This document shows positions 1 through 9,974 of a DNA stretch of 64,000 nucleotides, one piece after another. The DNA lies in assembly GCA_025084515.1 (NCBI GenBank), contig JAJAGP010002252.1:1-64000 (forward strand), given 5' to 3'. Origin of the DNA: Ancistrus triradiatus (taxonomy: Eukaryota; Chordata; Actinopteri; Siluriformes; Loricariidae). Within the stretch, counting starts at the first letter, position 1; each line of letters begins with the position of its first letter. The translations under genes were made by a program, and so were the position numbers. The notes under the pieces are model-generated. The model did no database searches and had not been told where the DNA came from. It saw nothing but the letters and a program-made list of their open reading frames with translations.

Positions 1-59
1 TTAAACAATTGAGTCAAACATTACATGCTGTACCACTGTGCAGCCTGATCTAAAAAATA

Positions 60-885
60 CCACATTCTGTGGTACTTAAACATTATATTGTCCAAGCAAG
101 GGTCCAAGGTGGTCTGCTAAAATGTCTAGCAGTTCCACTTACCATATAGAAGCACTTTGTAGTTCTACAATTGTAGTCTGTAGTCCATCTGTTTCTCTGC
201 ATACTTAGTTACTCCCCTTCACTCTGTTCTCTAATGATCAGGACCCCCACAGATCAGGGTGGAGATTCATTCTCAGCAAAGAGACAGTGATGTGGTGGTG
301 GTGTGTGTTCTGCTGGTATGATTTGATCAGACAGAGCAGCGCTGCTGAAATTTTTAAACATTGTGTTCACTGACTGTGCTCTTTTAGATACATCTACCAC
401 AATGCTACACCTTACAGATGTAAAGTCAGAGACAGTAGCTCATCTGGTCTTGCACAGCTTGTGTTAATCATCCTCCAGTCCTTCATCAGTGCTCACAGGA
501 CCCTGCCTACAGGATGCTGGACATTGCATTCTGTGGCTGGATATTTTTGGCTATTGGACTATTTTCAGTCCAGCAGTGACACAGAGGTGTATGAAAACTC
601 CATCAGCATTGCTGTGTCTGATCCACTCATACCCGTACAACACACTAACCCACCACCACCACATCATTGTCACTGCAGTGCCGAGAATAATCCACCACCC
701 AAAAAGTACCTGACCAGTGGTGGTCATGACCATTAGAGAAGAGAGTAAAGTGGACTAACAAAGACAAACATATGGACTACTGTCTGTAATTGTAGAACCA
801 CACCATACATCCATATGATAAAATGGACAATGAGTGTAGAAACAAGCTTTAAAGTACCTAATAAAGTGATCCGTGAGTGTATGTA
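60..885. mobile_element. Non-autonomous DNA transposon with long subterminal inverted repeats
   Basis: The stretch at about 130-250 is inverted-complementary, with mismatches, to about 717-840. Both carry the same landmarks in opposite orientation, for example 'gttctctaatgatcagga' on the left and 'tcatgaccattagagaag' on the right, and 'tagttctacaattgtag' against 'ctgtaattgtagaacc'. The middle is not coding; its open frames carry no recognisable domain. This layout is typical of a common repetitive fish DNA element, but I cannot name its superfamily. The outer ends are estimated. It lies downstream of the tmem235-like exon, inside that gene's first intron. Confidence 0.55.
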
Positions 886-1107
886 GAAATAATTTTACGT
901 GAAAAGAACCCTTTGAGGAATAAATGACATTTATAGTTCATCTTATTCTTTCAACACAAAGTCATACCTTCTAGTAGCAGTAACATTTCAAAGAACCCCC
1001 CGAGGAACATGTTTTCAATCATGCGTATTAGCCTGCGGTTCGAAAATAAACAAATAGAGAACGCGCTTGATTGATAGTAAGGGAAAAAGTGCCATACCAT
1101 CCTCCAC

Positions 1108-1263
1108 CCCCCAAAATCCAGAATGTTGATGGTCGGTGTGGTTCGGCCTCTTGTCCTCTATAACGTACCAGTACTCGGTTCCAATAGCGAGCACCAGGAG
1201 ACTGAAGCTTAAAAGACCTGTGAATCCAGCGCTCAGAACCACGCAGCCAAAGCCAACTCTCAT
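1108..1263 (-). CDS. tmem235: tmem235/tmem114-like claudin-family membrane protein, first coding exon (partial gene)
   Basis: The exon encodes 52 residues starting MRVGFGCVVLSAGFTG. A hydrophobic first transmembrane segment (about residues 6-27) is followed by IGTEYWYVIE and the start of an extracellular loop with a possible N-glycosylation site (NHT) and HSGFW. This matches the start of TMEM235/TMEM114-type proteins (PMP22/claudin superfamily), where the loop carries an HSGLWR motif. The only GT after the FW codons is at 1107-1106, so the exon probably ends at 1108 in phase 0. The usual Arg after the Trp would then be Gly. The remaining exons must lie left of position 1. TMEM235 is preferred over TMEM114 because a birc5 relic lies directly upstream, as BIRC5 does in human. 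MRV and IGT resemble TMEM114, so the paralogue call is not certain. TMEM114-type proteins have been studied in the lens; a function here is inference. Confidence 0.72.
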
Positions 1264-1988
1264 AGCGATCCGTGTGTGTAGAAAACAGCGACCCCAGTCC
1301 TTCCCGAAGAACTAAACTCTGCTTGACAGAAATAATGAAGAGGATGAAATAATGATGTCAATCTTCATGCATGTTGTTCATACAGGTACAGACTGCATTC
1401 ACGGCGATAGAAGTAGCACCGACAGCCAGCAGCGCACAGAGACGCAACAACACGGTGCGGACTAAGAGAGAAGCGAATCATCGTCACACACTTCACGACA
1501 CCCGCGGGTGGTACACTTTAATTACGTCGTATGACCATGTTCGGTCTTTTAGGTGAGAGATCAGAGCGAACTTACCATTACCCGAATGCAGTTTTAACTT
1601 TTTAGCATTGCGCGCAAAACCGTAGAAGGGAAACAACTGGTGTAATACTTAACCGTTTGGCAGTTTTAACCTTCAACTTTTCAACAAATTCTTCAATCCA
1701 ATTAAGCATCTGTGGGATGTGCTGGACAAACATGGTCCACAAAATGGATGCTTCACCTTGCAACTTTCACTTGTTAAACGATCTGCTGCTAATATCTTAG
1801 CGATGGATACCACTGGACACCTTCAGAGGTCTTGTGGAGTCCATGCCTCAAAAAGGGTCACAACGAGGGGGGCGTACACAATTTTAGGCAGCTGGATTTA
1901 AGCTACTATTTTAATAAGACTAATGTGCGGTTTTATTTTGACAGTAATTTTTTTGAAAGCTTTAGTTGCGTTTCACTCGTTTTGTGGG
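1264..1988. other. Upstream region of the tmem235-like exon; no coding signal
   Basis: This stretch should hold the 5' UTR and promoter of the minus-strand gene. The part at 1380-1560 is richer in CpG than its surroundings (for example 'cacccgcgggtgg' near 1500). I see no clear TATA box. The part at 1680-1900 resembles an old Tc1-type 3' end ('ggatgtgctggacaaacatggtcc') but is too degraded to assign. Confidence 0.3.
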
Positions 1989-2170
1989 ACTGTGGTAGCC
2001 TAGTGGGTAAGGTACTGGACTATGGACCAGAAAGTCCACGGTTCAAATCCCACCTCTGCCAAGCTGCCACTGTTGGGTCCTTGAGCAAGACCCTTAACCC
2101 ACAATTGCTTGGATTGTAAGATTGTATCAATTGTAAGTCGCTCTGGATAAGAGCGTCTGCTAAATTCTGT
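1989..2170 (+). repeat. tRNA-derived SINE, family A copy 1
   Basis: It has a tRNA-like head with a B-box-like 'ggttcaaatccc', a body reading 'ccactgttgggtccttgagc', and a tail 'gtcgctctggataagagcg' then 'tctgctaaat'. The same unit occurs at 26010-26136 and 27392-27567 (minus), and at 32165-32370, 41091-41283 and 61683-61927 (plus). The short open frames across it are not genes. Confidence 0.8.
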
Positions 2171-2425
2171 TAGCCGCTTAATCCTGGTCAGGGTCACAAG
2201 CCAGTGCCTAGCCAGCGGCATAGGGCTCAAGGCAGAAGCAACCAGACAGGGCACACTAAGGGCACTTTAGAAACACCAATTAACCTAACACTTGTCTTTG
2301 GAATGTGGGAGGAAACCAGAGTACCCCAGAGTAAACCCACACAGACACAGGGAGAACATGCAAACTCCACACAGACGGAGTCTGAGGTCAGGAATGAACC
2401 TGCAGGTCTGAGTCACTCAAAACGG
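2171..2425 (-). repeat. SINE-like repeat, family B (minus orientation)
   Basis: Read on the plus strand it has 'aacctaacacttgtctttgg', 'ggaggaaaccagagtacccc', 'acatgcaaactccacaca' and 'ggtcaggaatgaacc', the reverse complement of a tRNA-like promoter and body. It directly abuts the family A SINE. Related copies are at 6755-6948, 26137-26290, 34505-34640, 40840-41065, 47220-49515 (split) and in the arms of the 61-63 kb inverted repeat. Confidence 0.65.
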
Positions 2426-2624
2426 AGATGTAGCAATGTAATGTATAGTATAGTATAATAATGCAAGAGGCTTCAAAAATAACTGCAGTATGCCCATTCA
2501 CCTTTCTCATATATTAGATGTAGTACAATACCACTGTTCCTTCCTTACCTAACAATATGGTTATAAAGACAGCTAAATATACAAGGTCTATGAAATACTT
2601 AGACAGCAGAAGTTAAACTAAAGG

Positions 2625-2630
2625 TTTATT
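2625..2630 (-). promoter_or_regulatory. Candidate polyadenylation signal of the birc5 relic
   Basis: Plus-strand 'tttatt' reads AATAAA on the minus strand, about 190 nt downstream of the birc5 exon 4 stop codon. The placement is plausible for a short 3' UTR. I cannot tell whether it is used. Confidence 0.35.
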
Positions 2631-2822
2631 CACAATTTTCAAAACAAGGTAAGCTTACTAAAAGGTAAGCATTCCTGTGCACAAACCATTCGTATTGCTT
2701 ATGCACTGGCTACATACATATGTACATCCACCACCTTGTCCAAGATAGGGTGAAGGCTGAAAGCAATACAGAGCATATAAAATAAGAAAAAAGCCCCATG
2801 GTTGTAGTTTCTATATCCATCT

Positions 2823-2915
2823 TCATTCTTCACCCATGGCAGTTTGGATGATGTATCCTCTTTTCAGTTTCACTGCTTCTTCAAACTTGTATATGGCCTC
2901 GTTGCACATCTGTTT
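2823..2915 (-). pseudogene. birc5: birc5 relic, exon 4 (C-terminal helix)
   Basis: It encodes 30 residues (KQMCNEAIYKFEEAVKLKRG, then YIIQTAMGEE) and a TGA stop. A 'ttcgcttttag' acceptor with an upstream T-rich tract precedes it. The charged helical sequence corresponds to the long C-terminal helix of survivin. This exon on its own is undamaged. Confidence 0.8.
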
Positions 2916-3294
2916 CTAAAAGCGAATAAAAAAACAAAAAACAAACACAAAAACGTCATTATTGAACTGCTTCAGGAATTAGAGACGGGACAATCATTTG
3001 ATTATACACCAATTCAAATCCAATTCAAACCCAGGACCTCATAAACCTCTGCTTCCAGAAGCCAGAGAGACATCAGAGCTGCTTGCATGATGTAGGCATA
3101 CTGATTTGTTGAATGGAACCATCGTGAACCCAAAGGTAGAGTCAGCCTTTTTGTTATGGTCAAAGTATTGTTTATTTAACATTGCAGCAGCATCAATGGC
3201 TATTCACAACAGGAGGTTACATCAGAATATTACCCACTCAATTTTTTTCCCCCAAGATACAGTGGTAAAGTGTTAGTTCTTTAGTCATACTTAC

Positions 3295-3412
3295 AACGAT
3301 GAACTTCTGCCTCTACTTCTGGAGCTGAAGAAACCCCTCCACAGCCAGACTCTCAACAGGCTTCATCATTGTGACAAAGCTGCAGTTTGGTGAATGTGCT
3401 TTATGCTCCTTT
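3295..3412 (-). pseudogene. birc5: birc5 relic, exon 3 (end of BIR domain) with in-frame TAG
   Basis: It is flanked by a TATAG acceptor and a GTAAGT donor and is 118 nt long. It holds the zinc-ligand pattern EHKAHSPNC and the linker VESLAVEGFLQLQK. A TAG at 3313-3315 sits where LQK-E-RQKF would be expected, so a single G-to-T change from GAG would explain it. Confidence 0.85.
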
Positions 3413-3632
3413 CTATAATAAAAACCACCAATTATGAAAATGTTTTATTCATTTAAATATAGGTGGATGGCCTTATTTTAAAGCTCTGAGATATATAATA
3501 CTGTGTAAAACTCTCAGGTCACTATTAGATCAGATATACCATTGTTTTAGCAATGGCATAATGACCATATATAATTATCTCCTCAGTCTTTTCATTAAAA
3601 TGCAACCAGACATTGCAGAAAAGTTGTATGTC

Positions 3633-4450
3633 CAGTGGTACCTCGGTTCTCGTCGTTGATTTGTTCCAGAAGGCTTGTCGAGAAACGGAAATGACAAATA
3701 CAGAGCAAATTTTTTCCATAAGGAATAATGTACAGACCCCCAGAAAATCCACACTGTATAAGGCATTATATGCACTAATGGAGTTGTATTGTATAGGAGC
3801 TCCCTGATTTACAAAGGGGATATGTACAACAAATCTATCATAAGTTCAATGTATCCTGAACCGATGAGTTTAATATAGTCTATAATGTATCATAGTGGAG
3901 CCTATTAAACATTAACATTTACATTAACCTAGAGTTGGTCAAAATCATTAACACAAAGCTTATTTTATAATAAAGTGTTGATAAAACTCATGCAATTTAG
4001 TGAGTAATGGATTAAAGGTGAAAAGAAAAAGCAAACAATTAACTGCTAATGCCAATTGCTCAGCCTGAAAGCCAGTTTTCCCTTTGGTTGGCTGCCATTT
4101 CCTTTCCTTTCCAGAAAACCTTCCTTTTGGCTTCCTTTTGGGTTTACTAACCATTTAGGATCCATGGGGACTAATTTGCACAAAGAATGCAGTACTGCAT
4201 ATGTAAAAATAAAGAAAACCACAATAAAAACATCACGGATCATCATCTTGTTGTGAATCTGAATCTGTGTAGTAAACAAGAATCATATATCGAGTTTATG
4301 AAGCAAGTCGCGTGGCTCAACTCATACAAGTTTAAGCAAGTGCGCCGAGTACCAAGAAAATGACGAGACTGAGACAAATTTTTCTGGTCAAAATGCATCA
4401 AGAACAAAATTCGACGAGTTCCGAGGTGGTCGAGAACCGAGGTACCACCG
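3633..4450. mobile_element. Mariner-like non-autonomous element with 'cagtggtacctcggttctcg' termini
   Basis: The left end reads cagtggtacctcggttctcg and the right end is its complement (cgagaaccgaggtaccaccg), giving about 818 bp in the birc5 relic's intron 2. Subterminal parts are also inverted ('gtggtcgagaaccg' against 'ggttctcg'). Partial relatives begin at 10259 and 22288, each preceded by TA. No transposase is visible. The TA to the right (4451-4452) fits Tc1/mariner insertion, but the left flank has lost it. Confidence 0.7.
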
Positions 4451-4935
4451 TAGTACTAAAGAAATTGAAAATCATAAAGAAAGATCTTCTATAAGCTACA
4501 GTGGCAAATATTCAGTGTGACCTCCCCTTACAATTGAGCAATAGCAGTATCTGGCAGCTTCATCTGGATGACAAGTTGACCCGTCTACATTCCAAAGAAG
4601 CTTGATCAGGAATGTTTTTTAGGAAGGGTAGCAGCCCAGAAACCACTTTTTCCAGATGGGGAACATGGCTAAAATATGCTAAAGCATAAAGCATATAAAG
4701 CAAAGATTGGAACGAAGATCTATGGAAAAGTGTATGATGGTGTAACAAATCAAATCAGAGTCCATTCACTGACAATATATGTGGTCATTAAACCATTGCT
4801 AAAACAACAAATTTAATGGGGGCCTAAGAGTTTTGCCCAGTATTATATTACATGGTAAATGAGCAGCTGGTCCTTATAGTTGGCATGTTTGATAGTCAGA
4901 ACAAATGGACAGATGTAAAGACCTGGTCAAGTTGG

Positions 4936-5035
4936 GGCGGCGCGAAGGCTTGGTTGCTAGCACCGCCGAATCACAGCAAGAAGGTCCTGGGTTCAATCAC
5001 AGGGCGGAGCCTGGGTTCCTTTCTGTATGTGTGTG
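4936..5035 (+). repeat. SINE fragment with tRNA-like B box
   Basis: The segment 'aggcttggttgctagcaccg' followed by 'aaggtcctgggttcaatcac' looks like the A-box/B-box head of a tRNA-derived SINE. It runs into a short TG/TA microsatellite at 5027-5048. The same head appears inverted at 6890-6948. Confidence 0.5.
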
Positions 5036-5076
5036 TGTGTATATATATGTCTGGCAAAGCAGGATCCGAGTCCCTC

Positions 5077-5402
5077 TCAGTGTAGTGTGCTACTGATGGT
5101 AGCCTTTGATACTTTGGTCCCAGCTCTCTGCAGGTCATTCATCAGGTCCCTCCGTGTAGTTCTGGGATTTCTGCTCACTGTTCTCATGATCATTTTGACC
5201 CCACGGAATGAGATCTTGTGTGGGGCCCCAGATCGAGGGAGATTATCAGTGGTCTTGTAAGTCTTCCATTTTCTTTCAATTTCTCCCACAGTTGATTTAT
5301 TAGACCAACCTGCTTGCCTATTGTAGATTCACTCTTCCCAGCCTGGTGTAGGTGGACAATTTTCTTCCTGGTGTCCTTCAACAGCTCTTTGGTCTTGGCC
5401 AT
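5077..5402 (-). mobile_element. Tc1-like transposase N-terminal relic
   Basis: The minus strand encodes the start of a Tc1-family transposase in two overlapping frames: MAKTKELLKDTRKKIVHLHQ at 5402 and, after a frameshift, IERKWKTYKTTDNLPRSGAP and TVSRNPRTTRRDLMNDLQ. These are the paired helix-turn-helix DNA-binding segments. The catalytic DDE domain is absent because the match ends near 5080. It is a dead 5' fragment inside the intron of the birc5 relic. Confidence 0.85.
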
Positions 5403-5570
5403 GGTTGAGTCATAATGTTATGGCTTCTCATTGCAGAATTACATCACATAAGCTGTAGAAAAACTGTTTGTTAACATGCTAAAGTAGTCAGACAGTTTGC
5501 TCATGTTCATTAAGCAGCATTACAATTGAGCAGAACAGTGAAAGCATTTGTAGAGACTCACACTCACACT

Positions 5571-5659
5571 CAGCCCTCGAGTTCTTTAAGACAGAAGAAG
5601 CATTGGGCTATATCAGGGCTGTTTGCAGCGGCTGTGTGAATGAATCCAGCTTTTGCCAT
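5571..5659 (-). pseudogene. birc5: birc5 relic, exon 2 (BIR core), truncated at its 3' end
   Basis: A 'ttcttcttgtag' acceptor leads into MAKAGFIHTAAANSPDIAQC and FFCLKELEG, the centre of a BIR domain with two zinc cysteines. The next codon is TGA instead of the invariant Trp. The sequence then becomes a GTGTGAGTGTGAGT run, so the usual last seven codons and clean donor are missing. A small deletion or repeat expansion explains this best. Confidence 0.85.
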
Positions 5660-6754
5660 CTACAAGAAGAAATGCTTTCAATAACCAAGTTCCCCATATT
5701 ATACTTCAACATCTTAAACACTGAACGACCAAATCTTAAGTTGATAAAACACCGGGCTGGCATATGTATTACCAGCATTATGGATGTGAAATTTGAACTC
5801 CCTGGCTCACAAAATGTCTCACTGCATGAGCATAGCATCAACAAGAATAATAAAACAATAAAAACAAGCACTGCTGCAAACTGTATATTCGTCTTTGTTC
5901 ACATCCTAACGTAACCATTTTTCCACGTAGTGTTGAACAGTTTTAACTCATTTTTGCAATTATATGTCAGTTCTACTACACAGCAGCTGAACGACAGCAG
6001 CTGGAGAAAGGTCTTACCATTTATCAATCCTGGATTTGTTTTATCTTGTCTAATCAAATTTAAAAAGCCATCAACCTATGCTTGATTAGGTATAAGAAAC
6101 TCTTTCAATAAACTGAAAAATGTAAAGCCTGGAAACTTGGATACCTTCCTCGCAACCAAAAGTAAACTATTTTTCCCCCTTACATCGATAGTCCAATGTA
6201 AAACTTCTTCACTGCAGCAGGTTTTTACTGATAGGTAAGAGATACTCTTTCAGTTCTTACATTAGCCAGGTCAAAGGATGAATAGCTGTGTTGGTCAAGA
6301 ACAAAGATAAGAAGACAAACTTAACAGATTTATTTGTGTTATTAACCTGGATGTCATGGAAATTCCACGAAATCAGCATTACATGACTGTATGACTAGTA
6401 CAGGAACTCCCCATTTTACAATGGCCTGACTTACGATATTTTGACTTATACAGTAATAAACATAGATACACATTCTGTAGAAACCGTACTCCTAATTTTG
6501 AATTTTCCTGAGCAAGCGATATGTACTATATGCAGTACTCTCTCACATTCAGATGAGGAAGTCGGCAGTGCGTGCTGTGGAGAGTCACGTGGTGGGAGCG
6601 ATGACCGCTGGGAAATGTAGTGAGGAAAAGCCGTGGTCGTACAAGTTTAAAGTTCACTTTAAACACTATTATCTATTAATTACTATTAATACTATTATCC
6701 TATAAACTACACAAGATATTAAAAACTTTATTACAAAATAAGCTTTAATGACTT

Positions 6755-6948
6755 AGGGTGCAAGGCAGGAACATTCCTAGACAGGGCACCACTCCATCAT
6801 AGCACACACACACTAGGGGCACTTTAGAGACACCAATTTACCAAACACATGTATTTGGACACAGAAAGAACCCAGACCACTTCACCTGGGATTGAACCCA
6901 GGACTTTCTTGCTGTGAGGTGACAAGGCTATCCCCTGTGCCACCCTAC
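6755..6948 (-). repeat. SINE-like repeat, family B
   Basis: The plus strand reads 'ggggcactttagagacacca' and 'gattgaacccaggacttt', then 'gtgccacc', the complement of a tRNA-like SINE head. It sits in the first intron of the birc5 relic. A possible further degraded DNA element occupies 6390-6750. Confidence 0.55.
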
Positions 6949-7350
6949 ACAAAATATAACAACTGCAAATAATGCAATCACACATCACAGTACTCAAAAT
7001 TCTAAAGGGAACTTCAGCTGACATTATAGGCACTGCATATAAATATGAATAAAAATATATAAATATGAATCTGTACTAAATAAAAAGACAATAAGTGAGA
7101 GAAGTAATAAGTGAGAGAAGAAGTCATGTTAAGCTTTTTAGACTCGCCCTATTCGCACTATGAAAAGAAAAAGGACGAGGATTCTCGTTTATTAGGTAAA
7201 TGTTTAACTACAGCGGTGATTGTGTTTAACAACCTGTAGTTAGTTAACAGAAAATGACATTACTTAAGTAAACTAAACGAAACACTGACTTTGCATAAGA
7301 TGTCCAAACGACACGCTTCATGTTCGTTTTTCTAACTATAAGTTACTTAC

Positions 7351-7416
7351 ATTCTCCGGAGTACAAACACAGTTTTACTCGAATGACATCCAGAGAAAGT
7401 TAAAAGTCTGTTTCAT
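7351..7416 (-). pseudogene. birc5: birc5 relic, end of exon 1
   Basis: The minus strand ends NCVCTPEN directly before GTAAGT, matching the end of survivin exon 1. Upstream, W-x-x-F and KQTF resemble the family's KTFxNWPF stretch, but with a three-base insertion and a TAA in place of a Glu codon. The 5' limit and initiator codon cannot be placed with confidence. Confidence 0.6.
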
Positions 7417-7499
7417 AAAAATACAGTGATGTAGGATCGTTACTTATCTGTTGCATTGTGGATAAAGTAACGATATAACCAACCTACACATAAATACAG

Positions 7500-7600
7500 G
7501 TACTGAGTTTAAACTTCCGAGCAAACCCCTTCATTGGGTAAGTGTTACGCGTGCGCAGTAACACGGCGAGAGACAGCGACCTCTAGTGTTACGGTTGCAC
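7500..7600 (-). promoter_or_regulatory. Possible ancestral birc5 promoter
   Basis: About 100-200 bp upstream of the exon 1 relic, the minus strand has a CCAAT box (plus-strand 'cattggg', 7532-7538) and an NRF1-like TGCGCACGCG (plus 'cgcgtgcgca', about 7548-7557). Local CpG is raised. TATA-less promoters of this style are common for cell-cycle genes. Activity is not shown. Confidence 0.3.
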
Positions 7601-8611
7601 CTCTTTTACTTCTAAAAACAAGAACATATTGGAAGTATATCGGTACCAAAATGAAAATGTAACAGGCCAAATTGTAATGTAGCCTATTCCAACTCCTTAA
7701 TGCAAGTTTTGATAAAAAAAAAATTCCAATGGCGTCAGAATGATAATTAAAATGTTATTCACATCTAATATGCATTTGACCTCAGTAGCAATGCGTTTGA
7801 AATGTAATTATTAAAATCAAAATTCAATTTCATACGGGAGACATTTATATTGTTTACTCTTGAGCCACGGAGGATTTAAAAAAAAATTAAAAACAGTTTT
7901 TTCTGGGTTTCCTGTAATTAATTAAAAAGTCGACTTTGGAAATAAACACTTTTCTATAAGAAACAGTTTTAATGTTCCTGGAAAATTTTTTAAATTCATT
8001 CCATTCAGCAAGACTTGGAACTATATTACATATCTAAATAATGACTATATCAGCTGTAAATATAACTGATAGCCTACTGATATCCATTATTACATCAATA
8101 AAAGCAATATATTACAGCTTACCCTATCCATAGCCATGTTATTATTATAGTACTAAAAGGAAATCATTTGGAATAATTAATTACCAAATAATCCTAAAAC
8201 GAAACAAGAAATAAAGCACCCAAATGCACAAACTGATGTCCAACTTTCCTTGAACATGGAGAAATATTTAAACAATCTTTTGCAAATAACAAGATCAACT
8301 GCAAATAGCAATGAAATTCAGAGTTTAATAACAGCACATTTAAAAAGTATAATGCAACAAACTATATACAAGCTTCAGACTGCGTAGTTGTGTTTAACTG
8401 CCTTTAACACCTTTTTATTAAATTACACCAAAAATGACATACATCTTTGCTTGTTCACTGAGAGGAAATGCTAATAAAATAATAATTACACCATAATAAT
8501 AAATAACATAAAATAATAACATTGATTAAAATGAAGATTGTTGCTGAATGATTAGGAAGAGAGTTTATGCATTATTTGTATGTAAATGACAACCCAGTTA
8601 AAGAAACTATT

Positions 8612-8617
8612 TTTATT
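8612..8617 (-). promoter_or_regulatory. Candidate fscn2 polyadenylation signal
   Basis: Plus 'tttatt' reads AATAAA on the minus strand, about 560 nt downstream of the fscn2 stop codon. A second candidate is at 8413-8418. The stretch between the stop and these sites has no other gene and is probably 3' UTR. Confidence 0.35.
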
Positions 8618-9175
8618 GTGCTAGAGCTCATAATATCAAGTAAAATACCACACATGCAACTGTCAGAGAACTCATACACAACACTCCACAGAACTTAAAC
8701 TAGCACTCATCTTTCAAGTTCATTAGGATTGGCAAAAAAAAACAAAAAAACAGAAAGGCAAATAAGCCTATGGAGGAAGTGAAATAGATGGAACAACATT
8801 GATTAAGGCCCTTAGACAGAATACCACAGTGGCTCAAGATTTTGAAATGGTGTCAAAGAGCTGTATTTTTCTGAGGAGAGCATTGTGCAAAAAAAACAAC
8901 ATATTGTTTGTTAATGTGGGGTAAAAGTTGCAGAAGGAACTGATACTTGAATCACTCTACAAAATAAATATTAACAAATAAGGTATTTGGTTTGTCATCT
9001 AGAAAATTCGAAGTTTTAAAAAGTAGCATTTTACCTATGGGAAAACCAGTGCCTACTGACATGCTATAGGAAAATAGTGTCCATATGCACAACATGTTCA
9101 AACATACTGTGTTGTCGGGCGCAAAATTGTTTTGGGTAGCAGGGGACTGAAAGTTTCCAAAATGTCCACTAGGTG

Positions 9176-9381
9176 TCAATATTCCCAGAGAGATGAGCTA
9201 TCTGCTGTTTCTCCATCACATTTCAATGTACCTCCCTGGTCTCCGCGTAGATAATTGCCGTTTTTAGCCCTTATTCCTATGCGACCATGTTCTAAGAACT
9301 CAACGCAGAAGTCTTCAGGTGTATCTCCATCTGAGCAGACCAAGCCTGTGCTGGAAACATACCAGTATGTCCCTTCTGCAC
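9176..9381 (-). CDS. fscn2: fscn2 coding exon 5 (terminal)
   Basis: The acceptor 'ttcatacag' precedes this exon, which encodes AEGTYWYVSSTGLVCSDGDT through the C-terminal SSLWEY and TGA. It is most of the fourth beta-trefoil and matches the conserved LWEY end of fascins. The reading frame is intact. Confidence 0.95.
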
Positions 9382-9927
9382 CTGTATGAAAAATGATAGC
9401 TATTAGACCCTTAAACCACATGAAAACTTGTTTGACGGTAATGGTCAAGTTCCTTGAAGTACTTATGTACTGGGATTTCTACATTATTTAGGTTGGAATT
9501 GTGGAGAAGCCCTGTGACCCTGAGTCAGATTAAGTGGGTATGGAATATTAATGATGAGATGAGATGAATGCAGGAATTAATAAAGGTTATTAGACAAAAG
9601 CAAGATTCCTGAAAGCAGGGGTGTCATCAGACCCACTTTTTGAGGCACACGCCCCAGTACTATGTTGCTGTGCCACACTAAAATCTTGGCAGTAAAAAGT
9701 CAATTGTACTCAACACTGCTGAGCAGAACTACAAGTCATGCCTTGCGAACTCACTCAGGCACTACATTTCCCATCTACTTTCTTTCTAAAAGCTTGAGCA
9801 GTTGAGCAGTTAACCCTTTCAGTGAAAACCGGTTTCTATTAGCTTTTTTTTCAAGGAGAAATGGACATCGGTAAATACGTAAAAGAAGTCAGCCTCGCAG
9901 TTAGCCACTTATAACTGTATAAGCTAC

Positions 9928-9974
<47 letters not shown>

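Larger units (their letters stand above)
2823..7416 (-). pseudogene. birc5: Survivin (BIR-domain inhibitor-of-apoptosis) unprocessed pseudogene, four exons
   Basis: Survivin is a single-BIR protein of the chromosomal passenger complex acting in mitosis and cell survival. Four minus-strand blocks match it in order. Exon 1 tail (7351-7416) ends NCVCTPEN at a GTAAGT donor. Exon 2 (about 5571-5659) reads MAKAGFIHT through IAQCFFCLKELEG. Exon 3 (3295-3412) reads KEHKAHSPNCSFVTMMKPVE and on to FLQLQK. Exon 4 (2823-2915) reads KQMCNEAIYKFEEAVKLKRG to a stop. Exon 3 is 118 nt and the 1/2 junction is in phase 0, both as I recall for human BIRC5. Zinc ligands CxxC, H and C are present. Lesions: TAA in exon 1, TGA at the expected Trp ending exon 2 with the last ~20 coding bases missing, and TAG in exon 3. 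The introns are retained, so this is not a retrocopy. Three independent stops favour a true pseudogene over sequencing error. A functional birc5 paralogue presumably exists elsewhere. Confidence 0.85.

Noticed and set aside
461..736. 91-codon plus-strand open frame
   Set aside because: It lies inside the interior of a non-autonomous DNA element; the His/Pro run comes from a 'caccaccacc' repeat.
1989..2060. Possible tRNA gene
   Set aside because: B-box-like 'ggttcaaatccc' is present, but the region lacks a foldable tRNA cloverleaf and continues into a SINE body with several copies in the window.
1832..2458. Overlapping open frames that repeat at 32178-32423
   Set aside because: They are translations of a tRNA-derived SINE and an adjacent family B repeat.
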